NCBI GenBank assembly: GCA_013397435.1
Contig: VZRG01000275.1
Location: 248,001-312,000, forward strand
Reading direction: 5' to 3'
DNA: 64,000 nucleotides
Source: Erythrocercus mccallii
Taxonomy: Eukaryota > Chordata > Aves > Passeriformes > Dicruridae
Under the pieces are notes generated by a model that was not told the DNA's origin, did no database searches, and saw only the letters and a program-made list of their open reading frames with translations. The position numbers and the translations under genes are program-made. Of this stretch, positions 48,768-61,400 are shown piece by piece (within the stretch, counting starts at the first letter, position 1; every line of letters begins with the position of its first letter).

Positions 48768-51700
48768 AAACATATTCATATATGCTTCTGTGTTAAGTTT
48801 GTGATTAGGGCAAAGGTAGTGTGTCAAATTGGTTTAGGTAAATAGATAACTCAGGTGATTCCTAACACCTCCCTGCAAATGCCAGGTTTTGTAAAAGCGG
48901 ACCAGCTGAGTTTTCTTGCTTGTCAGTGGGTTAATTTGTCTGTCTACCTGTGTTCATGTTTATGTTCTTGTAAACAGAAGTCAGGTATTACTGCTCATTT
49001 TAACTAGGCATGTATAGCCCTTTTTGATTAATGAGGCTTAACTAAGCTTTTGGGAAAAGTGCTGTATTTTATTTTCCTGGGGCAGCCAGTGCGTAGCAGG
49101 CAGGCTTGGTGGTCTCTGCTCTGCAGAGGAGGGTCCTTAGCGGCTGCACTGGCATCAGCAAGTGACTCCAGCCTCCTTCAGAGCAGGCTGAACATGTTCA
49201 GCATTTGTAGGGATTTCTTCTGAGAAAAGAAGCCAGCGGGCCTCCAGCTCCCTCTGTAATGTTGGGCTCATCTTTGTGTCACACAAGCATCCTCACTTCA
49301 AGAGGCAAGCTAGACTTGCTAAATTTTGGAGTCTTAAGTTGAACTTCACAGTCTTCATTAACATTTTTACCATATCTTGATTTGTACATTTTCCTAGAGA
49401 GGACATCTCAGAAGATAAAACATATTTGGCAGCAAAAGAAAAAAAAATGAAAAAAACCTCCCAAAAATCATAGGCGTCTAGAAAAACTTTCTTGACACAT
49501 CTGTTGCTTTAGAAGCAAAACCTACCCTGGCTGCACTGGGACCTTGCAGCTACATGTATTGGGGCCCTGGTTGTATAATTTGTGGAGCATAATAATTTTA
49601 TAATTATATTACTAATTGTCTGCTACCCCTTTTTTATAATAATAGAATGAAGTGATTCATAACTTAACAGTTTTACAGGAGCTTAGAGAGACTGTTAACT
49701 GAAAATGAGCTCTTGCAACATAGCTCCTAATAATTGTTATTGTTAGGGGCACATGATCAAGCTGCCCGAATGCCTCGCTGGAAGGTGTAGTTCTGCAGAA
49801 GTATTTCAGATTCAAAATCTCAGCCTTTGTGCCTTTGTGGTCTTGCCTTTGTGAAAAATAATAGGAGAGAGGACGAAAGGAAGGTTAAGTATAAGAGAAA
49901 AGGAAGTCTAAGCAATATCCACAAAGAAGTTCAAAAGGCTACAAATGGTAGGAAGAATCCAAATGGCAAAAAGGAAGAGGTATTCATAGTGAAAAGTATA
50001 GGAACTGGACTTTGCAAAGGCTAAAATACTTTTCAGTTCAGTAGTGAGTAAGGAAGGATAGTTTGGGGATTAGACAGGATCTCCTCTCACAATATTTAGA
50101 AGGTCTAGAATTTGCAAATTTGATTGCAGAGACAAGGTATTTACCTTCTTTTCATTGATACTTTGGATTTTTGCTTTCTCTGAGCTGAATTTGGCTTTAA
50201 GGGGCCAAAGCTGCTTTCTCTGTCTCTGGATATATTTTTTCTCTATGCTTCCAAAGCTGCTGTTTCTTCCCAAGACAACTTTACCTTGGCTGGGACAGAA
50301 AGGAATAGCTGATCTGAATAATTCGGGCAACACATTGTATTGGTGGATTTGTGTTTCTAAATTATATAAGATGGAATTTGCAGCATTTTACATAAATAAA
50401 GAGATTTAAAAAATCTTTAATTCTTAGTCACATGGAAATTCTATGTGTAAAAAGCGATAGTATTTTTTCTTCCCCTAAAAGCAGAATATTCAGGCATCTG
50501 AGCTTGTGTGTTAAGTGCATAGCAATAACTACCTCTTGGGACTCTTGTGTGCATGGTCTTTGCTCTGTAACTGTTCTAAATTGTTGGAATTGTAGTTACA
50601 TTATGAAAAGAAAAATTTTTATTTCATACACGAGAATTAGAAGATGAAACATATCTGATATTCTTCCCTCATTCCTGTGAGTGTCCTTCTATGGCAATGG
50701 TTCCTTAAATATTTCATCTTTTAGAACTGATGATTTACTACACTTGGCTTTGATTTTTACTGCTTTCTCCATATTATTTCAAATATAACATGGCTTATCA
50801 TTTCAGATATAATATGACTTAGGTTGTGAAATCATTATGAAAGATTCTTCATTAAGAGTCATACTGGATTCTTAGAATTATTTTATTTCAAAGTATTTTT
50901 TTATCCCTAGAGAAATTTTCAAGCCAACTGGTTCTAATATGATACAGACTATATGCAATACTCATTTTGCACTCATAGCTGCTTGACATGCAGATCAGTA
51001 GATTAAAGGACATATGATTTTTTGGGAAAATATTTGAATTTGGAAACCATATTAAAGTGAACATATCTCAAAAAATTAGCTCACAGCATGTATGTGTGTT
51101 TACATGTGTAACTTAAGTATTCTGCAAAATATGATACCAGACACATTATCTGATTCAATCTGTATGAGTTGTTTTGGTATGTTCAGAATTTGCCTCATAG
51201 ACTGAAGTCAATAAATAAGAATAACTTATTCAGCATGTCCAGACAAAGTAGTTATAAAAGAAAGAAAGATTAGAAAAATAGAGCGGTGGAAATATTTTAA
51301 ATAAAGGGACAGGAATTTGGAATACAAGAAGTAAAATAGAATATATGAATATAAGGGATAGTTTGATATTCATTCTTTTTAACTAAAACAGTTCAGGTCT
51401 GCATCTGCCTCTCTCAAAATCCATGGCAAGGTCTCTGTTTTTGTTAATAGGCTGTAACAGTGTAACCTCTACTATACATGTCCAGCCTAGGAACAGGTTT
51501 TTTTGTTTGTTTTTCAGTGTGATAAAGCTATTGACTTTGACTTTTACTGTTGTGAATTGCACAGTCTCTGATGAACGTGTGCCATTGGAATTCCTAGAGA
51601 AGCATGTAAAATTCTCTTGTTAGAAGGTAGGAATTTATTTTCGGCTAAGCATGATTTTGATTTTTTTCATTTCACTTACTGATAAAAATATTAACCTTTT

Positions 51701-52206
51701 AGGGCTCTGCTTAAATGCACTTCATGAAATCACAGCACTTGCCTTAGATTCTCGTGTTATCCTGCTAATAACAATTTCCTTTAAAGCTTGTCATTCACAG
51801 AGTTCCCTTTCACACTTTAATGTAGAGTTTCCATTCATAATCTTCACAGTTCCACTCTATTTAATCTGGCTTAATTTGACTTTACTGTATGCTGTTCTGT
51901 GGACCCTACAGCTGCATATTGGAGTACACATCCAAGTGGAAATCCAGCAGAAAGGAATTAAAAAACCTAAGCAAATAGACTAATGCTTCTTTTTCTTATG
52001 CATTTCTCCGTCTTTAAAATGTATATACTACTACTTGCTTTGGATCTATGGGGGAATTTTTAATGTGAAGGATTACCAGTACTGCGTTTTCCTCTATTTC
52101 TTTTCTTTCAGCTCTGCTTTCTACCTCAAAGTAACATGAGATGCCTCTGGATGTAATTTTTGGTAGATATATTTTCAAGCAAGGTGAAAAGTGAAGACAT
52201 ATTTGC

Positions 52207-52307
52207 AAAAAAAGTTGATCAATTTTCTGTACATATATTTAGTGCAGACAAATCATTAGAAATTTGTCTGCTCTAAATATGTACAGAAAATTGATCAACT
52301 TTTTTTT
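52207..52307. repeat. Near-perfect 101-bp foldback (47/46-nt arms)
   Basis: The left arm (52207-52253) starts A7-GTTGATCAATTTTC and ends CAGACAAAT. The right arm (52262-52307) is its reverse complement except for a 2-nt AT bulge, one internal mismatch and the pairs next to the loop. The loop is only 8 nt (52254-52261). Pairing stops at the outer A/T runs, and I saw no clear target-site duplication. It may be a MITE-like element, an inverted duplication made by template switching, or a hairpin RNA source. Confidence 0.93.
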
Positions 52308-55300
52308 CTTGGTGACATACATAATAAGTTATAGGATGTATTTCTGTAAAATCTGCGCATCTCACACTATTAGAACTATTTGTTTCTGTTATCTGTTTTT
52401 GTTCTGTAAAATGCATCTAGACTTTTTGTCAGTGTTTGGTAAAGACAAGCATATAAAATTTTAAATATTTTTAGTCTGTTGATGTATTCCAATCTTAGAG
52501 TGCATCAATTTGATATGGACATTCAAAGGGATTTGGTGGAGAAAAATAATTCTGAGAGAATATAAAATCTTTAATGGAGTAAAATTAAATTTCTTTCTTG
52601 AGGTGAATTTCGCAAAAATACATTTATCAATATTGAATAGCCAGAGGAAAACTCCCTACAACACTACTATTCATTTACCTTTCTCAGAGATTCACACACA
52701 ACTTGTTCCTGCAGAAACAGCTTCTTAAATGCAGCAAGACAAGGATCATTTGCAAAGACTTGAGCCTCCCTCAGTCTAATCAATAGGCTCAGCTTCTGTA
52801 GCCCAGGAAGGCTCATGGCAGCAAGAAGAGTTTGTTTCAGTGGTGTAAAGTTAAAACCCTGTTGGGAACAAATGTCACTCTTCTGTATTTGAACTTATAG
52901 TCAGCAAAGGGATGCAGGACATGAAGTTAGCTTAGAGGAATTGCTGTAATGTGGGCAGGAGCACCTTTCACCACAATGTCCATCTTCAACTGAGGCAGTC
53001 TGTGTGAAGGCCAAGTCATTTCACATCAGTCACTAACCTTTTCTAGTCACAGAGCCTTTTGTAAAGTATCTTCTGGGTAACAGCTCAGTCGAGCAGTACT
53101 GTGCATATGGGCGCAGCGTGTGGATGGGCCGGGCTTTTTATGTGCATTATTTAGAATTTGCAGAATCCACACTTTTGTGACAACTCAAACACCCTTTAGG
53201 AAAAAACAATATGAAAAATTCTTTTGCATCAGTATACTGAATATAAAATATCTGCAGCCTTTAAATATACTTCATGCAGGTATCAACCTAGGTATGTGTC
53301 AGAGCAGAGAGTTGGAATTTCTCAAATTATTTTTAGACCTGCTTTCAAAGTGGGACTTTTTTGCAGTGCACAGGCGCTTTAAAATCCTCTTTAGATCCTC
53401 TTTAAAAGCTGAACTGTAGTTGTCTGTCAGACATAGGGGATATGGGGACATTAAAAGTAACTAGGATTATTTCCTGTCTTTCTCATTAGTGAAACTTCTA
53501 ATGCTGGTTTGTAAGTACATTTTTACAACATAATTTTTAACTGGAAAACATGGCCACAAAACTGGACACTGAATGTTTTTACTCTTTTGGATACACTCTC
53601 TGCACCTTAAGAAAATACATCACAGTGAGTTAATAATTACTATTTTTATACTGTGTTATTTTATGGAAAGTATCTCTCACCAGCAGGAAAGCACAAGAAC
53701 TTCTAGGAATCACTAGGGTATAATGAAAGTTGCCAAAAATGTAAACCAATACAGAGTTTCTTATGAACCATGAAAATATTATGTTTAAACTAAAACCCTA
53801 ACCTTTAACCTTTGTATGAGAGCAGCAAAAAAATATGGACAGGAATTTAAAAAAAAGTGTGTGTATGTAGACATCTGAGGTCTTAGGTTCTATTTATTTA
53901 ATAGAAAAAATGGCCTGAGACCTTAGAAAATACCAGCCAACAAAACTAACATCAGAAGATCAATGAATGATCTGTGAGTAAGTGGAAAATTTCTAGTCTG
54001 ATTAAATCTGAAAAAATTAATCTGAACAGTGGGGACCCCTTTTTTGCTTCTCAAGTGTTTTAGTGTGCATTTAATTACAGTAAGATACCTTTTCACCTCC
54101 ATAAAGGCATTTTTTCTCTGAGATTTTTCCATTCTGCTCATACTTCCATCACTTACTATGTCCACAGACTTAAGCCAGCATGCCAACAATACTCCAATAA
54201 AAGAAGCCACCTACCCAGCAACACAATATCAGGATGAAAGAATTATTCTTCCTGAAGAGAAAAAATAGTAAGTTTCCAGGATGCTACTCGCTAAGGTGTC
54301 AGTGTTGAAGTACACCATGAGAAGGTTTTGACTTCCTAGCTTGAAGATCAACAGTGGAGGCATGCAATCAAAGAAAAAAGCCTATGAAGATATTTTAAAA
54401 AATGAGATAGATTTTTTTCAGTGATTTATTTTCTTGATGAATTCAGTTGAGGATCAACTGAAGTAATTTATTGAGCCTATATTAATTATTACTCTTGGCA
54501 ACAACATGTGAAACAAAATCAGTTTTCTCATTTTGAAGTTTAACTATAAAAAGAACCATCTATAAGGATCAGATATAAAATCCGGAACACTGTTGAATGT
54601 CTTCAAACAGAATGGTTGCAAAACTTGTTTCCCTTTCAGAACAGAATAAGATTTTTTTTCTCTCTGTCTTTTTAGTTTGTTTGGTGAGGATTTTTTCGTT
54701 TGCTAAAGGGAATACAGGGGTTAAATAACCTCAAAGAAAACAAAAATTAAATGAAAATTCTGCCTGACCCCAAGCATTTTTTTACGGTTCTGGTTCAATA
54801 ACCCAAATGAAATATCCCTTGTTAACATGGTTCTAAGTACAAAATACCTTAACAACAATTCCCAGGACATGTTGTAACACCTTTGTCAAATTCATTTTAA
54901 TGTTAAAGTAGCTGAGAACATGTTCATTCTCTGAAATCAGAGGTATTTCAACATTTCCATTCTAATTTTGGATGAAAACAAGTGTTGAAATATTAGAATT
55001 TCCCCCAGGATGAAAGTTCTAATATTTTGTTCGGCTCTAGTTTCCAATAACTCTTACACTTTAATTTTGTGATATTTAACTTAATGTTTCCCATGTGAGT
55101 ATTATAGCACTAGTGGGTGAAACTTTAGTCACCTCACAGATTAGGCATGCAAAGGAAAACAGTTCATGTATGTAGAGGGACAGATTTCTCCCTTCACAAG
55201 TACCTTCCTCTTGTTTCCCCTGCTGATGAGATGTCAGTTTATTATAGACTTGATGAATGGAGTTTCCTTTCTCAGGAAACAGTAGTCAGGCCTATGGAAG

Positions 55301-58236
55301 CATTTATGTAACAGCATACATTCCCTCCTTTCCGTATTATCCCTTCCCGTGGCAGCGTTGGACCGCAGTCAGAGAGTGCCTGAAGGGAAAGAGTGAAATG
55401 CTGCTGCTGGGATATTTGTTGTAAACAAAGCTTAGCAGTCCTGGTCTTAGGAGTTGTGAAGCCATGATTGCTCCCTGCTTGCACCTCTGTGGTGCTGAGT
55501 GAGCGACCTTTTGTGCCACTCATGCCTCCGGATCAGGAACGCCGATGCATTCCAAGGTAGGGCAACATTGCACGCACGCACACCACACCAGATCTCATCA
55601 CCTGAAATCTCTCTTAAGAAAAATCTCTCTTAAGTTTGCTCCTACCAGGTTGGGTCCCAAACAGCCCAGGCCTGCCATGACTTTTAATGCTGGGCTTCTC
55701 CAAACCAGCCAACCCAAATGCATTGCAAAATGAGCTAGATCCAGTTCCCATTCAAAGCACATGGAAGATAATGTGAGCTTCTCCATAACCTACATATCCC
55801 TAGATATTAAAATACTTTACAGATTAGCTTGATTGAACTATCTCAGTTTTACAGGTTGGAAAAATGAGATATTGACACAGTTATAGCTATCAAATTGTCC
55901 ACTATGTTCCGTGGCATAATTAGTCTTGGAGTCTGTGACACCAGACTCCAGGTCATACACTCCATGTTGAATCATGGTCTTCAGCAGGGGTTTCACAGAA
56001 ATGTGTGTTAGCAGGTCTTGGTCTGAATTCTGTTTTCTTTCCTTAAATGCAGCACATCAGTGCCTGTCCCAATACATGCCCTTTATTCTGATCTATGTGA
56101 AGGATGGAGAATGGTCAGTCTATCTGTCTCTTTCCCCAGCCGAGCAATGCCTGGTTATGACAGTCTGTGGCAAAATTTGAGTTGTGGCTTAAAGAAGCTC
56201 AAATGGAGAAATGCTGTAACCAGGTCTTCAATGAGATATGCACAGCTACTGCTGACTTTACTGCAATAATGTAAGTGTTATTAAGGGATAATTCAATGCT
56301 CTTGTGCCCAAAGACATGAGTTCAGTTCTTGCTGCCATTTCAGGCTGTGGTATTATGTATGCATGAGAAAAGAAAACTTCAATCTCCACAACATTTTGGT
56401 TTGTAAATATTGCTCCTAAGAATCGATTTCTTTCTCCTTCCTTTAGGCCCCAAGTACCTAAATCCACTTTGTCAGGTGTAGCCCAGGAACCAAAACTACT
56501 GATGAGGTATGAGGTGTCTTTGCACAGATATAGACCTCAGCTTCCACACAAACTGTACTCCTAGGAGCATCCTTTACTGGCACTCAGTGAGGGCTGTCTT
56601 ATGGAGGAGCTAGATTAAGTACAATTTAGAGAAAATTAAAAAAAACTACAAAAGCTCAAATGTGTAGGCTTTGGTACAGTTACAATGAACTCATTACCTG
56701 GACAAGGCTATTGAAGGTAGGTGTTGAAATGTGCACAGCCGTTAATACAAACTGATATATTCTGCATGCTAATATTTATTATGTGATAGGATACAATGAT
56801 GGTACTAAAATAAAAAACTATTACAGCAAACCTAGAAATACCTTAAAATATTTATAACCAAAATGGAAAATTATGTCATATCTGGATAAATGTTTCTTGA
56901 TTATTAAATTATTCTTCCAGTGCATTTTGCTCTTTGGCAAAAGTAGCCAAAGAGACAGATCCAAGAAGTTCAGGTTTCTAATAAAATAATGAGTTTTTCC
57001 ACCCTCCCAGTGTTCAATTCATCAAACTACTTTTCAGGAGAGTATATTCCTAGGGTACACATAGCCAGGAAGGACTCTAAACTGGTGTTGCTGGTGAAGC
57101 AAAGTCAAGGTTGCTTCATTGACTTCAAGGCACACTTCGAAGTATTTCAGGTTTATCTTATCTCGGAAATTTCCATATGTGCTATTAATAAGTCTTCAGT
57201 TCTTGCTATTTCATTTCTGCTTTCAAAGTTTTTTGTCTGCAAGTTCTTTATTACCTGTGCACAATTTATCATTATCTGTGTTTTGTTTTTAGTATACTTT
57301 ATCACAATTCATCTATCATATATGATTCTTTAAATAATAAACCATTTCTAAAGATTTGAAAGTAAGTTTCTGTTTTCTAAAAAATTAATGCAGCTGAGTT
57401 GAGCTCTAATATAAGTCTGTGTGAAAATCAAAGCCTAAAACTTATTGACCATGTTGCTTTTGAAGAAAAGGTAAGGGGAAACATAGAATCAGAAAAAGGT
57501 TCTTAATGACTTGATATTAGGTACTGTGATAAAATCTGAAACACGTATTTTGAATCAGTTAAGATGCTAATGTTGCACAAAGCCCTAAAAGAGATTTCAA
57601 ATTTTTTTCCATTCAAGTTTGCTTGTAAAACCATGCAAATTCTGCATTTCCCTATTCCATCACGTGTGACATGTAGCATCATCACAGTCAGCTCATGCAG
57701 TTGTTGGCAGAAGTCTCTTGAGACTCCTTTTGTGATTTCAAGATGGTGGTAAAGGGAGTATTTTTGCAAGTTCAGCTGCTACAGGTAAAACAAATAAAAT
57801 TTACTTTAAACAATATTTCATTTGAAACCATCCACCAATAGCAAAGAATTTTTGGGTAATGTCTCTAGAAACCAATCTATGTGTGCTAGTCCTTTATGAA
57901 GAACCATTAAATCCCACTAATGAATATGAGAACAGGTGCTGAAATTCCTGAATTGTTGACTTTACTATACATTTGTTAAAGGCTTTAATAAAACAATTAT
58001 TCTGCTGTTTTCTTATTTGTCAAATAAGAAAAGAAGCTGCAAAAATACAAGCACACATTACATATTTCTTAAATGTTAGGTAGTAAATACTGTGTAATTC
58101 AAAACAAATATCACTGCAGTAATAACATAGAACAGTGATCTGCACTGAATAATTTTTTGTTTCTTCCTGAGCCAGGAAGGCCTGGGTCAATATATTATAT
58201 ATGTCTTGTCAAATTCGTCTAACTTGTTCTCAGGAA
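52308..58236. other. Intergenic sequence, no gene seen
   Basis: No supportable exon. A slightly CpG-richer patch lies at about 55330-55580, with short overlapping minus frames but no family resemblance. A 14-nt direct repeat (AAATCTCTCTTAAG) occurs at 55605 and 55621. A 25-nt inverted repeat (TTTTCTTATTTG-T-CAAATAAGAAAA) lies at 58008-58032. Confidence 0.55.
58008..58032. repeat. 12-bp perfect inverted repeat
   Basis: TTTTCTTATTTG and CAAATAAGAAAA are separated by one T. AT-rich cruciform-type sequence with no known role. Confidence 0.9.
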
Positions 58237-58440
58237 TTACAGTGATAGAAATCTCTGAGTTTCCCTAGACAATCTTTCTCAAGTGCTTTATAGAACCTAC
58301 CATCTAACATGAACCTCATTTGCTTCAGTTTAAAACCAGTTATTTCTGGTCCCGTACATGGTGAACATGATAAACAGATTTTTTTAAAGTTTCATCAGAC
58401 TTACAAAGAGGTTACTTAAACGTTGAGTTGAAATTACAAA
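58237..58440 (-). mobile_element. Old, degraded CR1 LINE fragment (antisense)
   Basis: The order of blocks follows an antisense CR1. ATCTAACATGAACCTCATTTG resembles the usual TCTAACCTGAACCTCCCCTG, CAGTTTAAAACCAGTTATTTC resembles the CAGTTT...CCATTACTCC block, and TTATTTCTGGTCCCGT occupies the TTGTCCTATC position. It is far more diverged than the copies in the ARHGAP6 introns. Both ends are approximate. Confidence 0.5.
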
Positions 58441-61400
58441 CACTGTTTATATCAATTATGGCTGTCACATATCCACCTGGTTTGGTTTTCTTTTTCTATT
58501 TGAACAAGCTTAAGTAAAATTATCTTTGTTAAACTTTCTATTTTGTTTCCTCTGTATGATTTAGTAAAACAGGTTTTAGAAGGATTTTTTCCTGGTTAAT
58601 CTTTGTGTTGCTAAAATGCAGATACATGTTCATGCAAAAAGATTAGTGATCTATTTTACTTGGGAGGTGATGTGTGATAATTGACCAATCCAATAGAAAG
58701 GTGTTCATAATCGCAGACCAAATTTCAAAATCCCTCTCCTGCTTTACACTTGAATGCTTCATTTAAGATGTTCAGAGTTATACACATCATGAAATACTGT
58801 GGTTTTGAGGAGAGGATTTCTGAGAGGGTCTCACTCCCTGATATCATTCAAGCTCAGGAGTTCAATATTGAGCTAGTCAGTGTGAGTTAATTATTTTACA
58901 ATAATGAGTAGAAAGTCCATCTGTTCCTCCTTTGTTGCAGGAATGATCATATTCAGAATAAAAACACTGCTATAGTAAAAACTGGAATGCTCTTTAAAAA
59001 CAGAAAGTTAAAGAAATAGACATCCAGTTTAAATCCTCATGCTAAGGACTGGAACACAAGGGGTGTTTTTTGACACTTAAGATTCCCAGTACATCTCAAT
59101 GAAGACTTTCTTTGAATTTTATTGAAGGTTGGAGCTGGTTTGTTTGCAGTTTAGCTCTTGAGGGGGCTCACAGTGGGGGTAAGCAAACAGGGCCGTAGGG
59201 ACTGATGTAGACAGAGGTTCCTCCAGACGTGCCACTGCTCTTTTCTCAGAGATAAAACCCAAGAGATTACAGATCAACAGCAAACTTCCTTAAGGTGAGG
59301 CCAATGGTCTAATGACTCTTTTTGCTTTACAAGGCCCAGGGTATGTTTGGCAAGGGAAGATATTAAGACAGATGAGGTTTGGTGATGTACTGCATTTGGT
59401 GCTCCCATGGGACAAAGGGATCCTTTGATTCCTGCTCACTTCTATCCCCTCAGTTGCATTGAAGAGGCCATGCTACAAAGTCATTAGAGAACCAGATGTA
59501 CTTAAAACTCTTTCCAAATCATTTTGTTGTTGCTGCTGCTGTATCTAAAAGATAGGTCCGTTCTGGGGCCCCCAAGCAGCAGCTTTTCCTGGCTGGGAAG
59601 ACTCAGGGGAGAGGTGTCTGGGTGGCCAGAAGCTCAGCGAATTGCTGGGAAAAGGAGTAGGAGGAAGTAAAGCCATAGGGTTCTTGAAATGATGTGATTG
59701 CCAAAGGCAGTTGTCCACAGATATGAAAAGGAATGAGGAGATGGTGACTGCTGGCCACCTGTGGTGTTCCTGCTGAAGAGCAGCTTTTGGAGGAGTATCT
59801 GTGCACCAAATGCCTTGTGATACTGGTGCAGCTACAGGAGGAAGCCCCAGGGGAGTTGGGCACTGCAGGAGGTGTGCTGACAGGTGCCCATCTTTGGTGG
59901 GGTAGAAGGATCCACAGGTCCAACCTATGGGACCCTCTGGACTCTGCTTTCCTTCTCCCCCTGATACTAGGAGAACATTTCTGACAGTTTCTTTCCCAGT
60001 TGTGTTAGTGCTGCTGGAAGTACAGGGGTGTAGGAAGGACTGGTGTGAGGGGTGACCAAGGGAAGGAAGAGGACTCTTACTGGAGGAAGGAAATGCTTTC
60101 CTTAGTGGGAATGGGCAGGATGATGAGGAGCAGAGACAGGGAATCAGGATGTCTGGTCTGTGTGTGGGGGTAAGGACAGTCTTGTTAGAGCACAAAGTAC
60201 CCTCTGGCTATAGAGGAGGCAAGAACTCTTCTTGTGCTAGAATAAAGGGGAATATTTTAATAAGTGGTTGGGTTGGCTTTTAGTGGGGAGAGATGGAGGT
60301 CTCTATCCCCACTGTTCACCACTACTGGTAAACTTCCTTTCCTATACCTGACTACCTACTGAGATTGCCCTGGCTCCTATCCAATAAAGCTTTACTGATA
60401 TTTCCCAAAGCCACTGAGGGATGCAGATGTTTGTGAGGTGTTTCCAACAGCTCCAGTTCAGCCATTCCTCTGTCTTCTATGTTCACACACGTAGTTTTGC
60501 TGGACAAGTGGAAAATGAAAGAAATTCTCCTGCTCCATATGAAGTAGGCATTTATTTCTGCTTGTTCCCCATACTGTGGGACTCCGCTTGGAACAACTTG
60601 CTGTTGTCAGACAGGCCTTGGGAGGCATAGCTGGGCAGGCATGGGGCCATGTTGGGAGCATTCTTTTGGAACCTGGAGGTGGGAGTGCTCATTGGGCTAT
60701 CTGATCAGAGGGGTGGAGCAGCCCCTTCCTACTTCCTCTGTGATCCCCTTGACCACAGCTCCTCAGGCCAGTTCTCACTAGCACGTCCTATCTAAGTGCT
60801 AAGCTCTTCTGAAAGATGGCAATACATGCAGTTATCAGTCTTTTGCCCTCTTCTATGCCTCCACTGAGTAAAGTGTTGCTGTGATGGATACAGCCTATTT
60901 GCTATCAGTGTTTAATTGTTCTGTGCTGGTGTTGTAGAGAGAAGGATATAAAAGGGACAGTCCCGGTGTAATTTGTCTTGATCCTGTGACTTGTATCTCA
61001 CCCAGCATTATACTTTTGCAGCTTTTTTCACGCCTGAGTGAATTGAGAGTGACTATTGTTTCAATAAAATGCATAGTGATTCTTATTCTGAGCATCCAAG
61101 CGATTGAGGTGTGCTCAGTGTCTGCTGACACAGCCATGTGCAGCAGGGTTTCACTAGCATGAAACAGCAAGGCATGGCCACTCCAAGCAGCTGTACTAAA
61201 GTTCTCTGAAGTGTATCTAGCAAATGAAATTTAGTCTGGGAGTGCATGCAAATGCATCCAGACACTGTCTGTACAATCCAGAACCTGCAAAAGTGCATTT
61301 GGATAATGCTTCATCATGCCATGAAATTATCCCATTCTTTCACAAGGAAGAAGGATGGTTGAAGAAAAGAAAAGATTAGCAAGTGGCTGAGCAAGTATTA

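Larger units (their letters stand above)
45851..52206. other. Intergenic sequence, no gene seen
   Basis: Short reading frames only. A T-rich tract (47060-47083) and the ATCTAT array at 48691-48767 are the main simple sequences. A lysine-rich 65-codon frame at 49827-50024 has no recognisable family. I saw no clear transposon. Confidence 0.55.
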
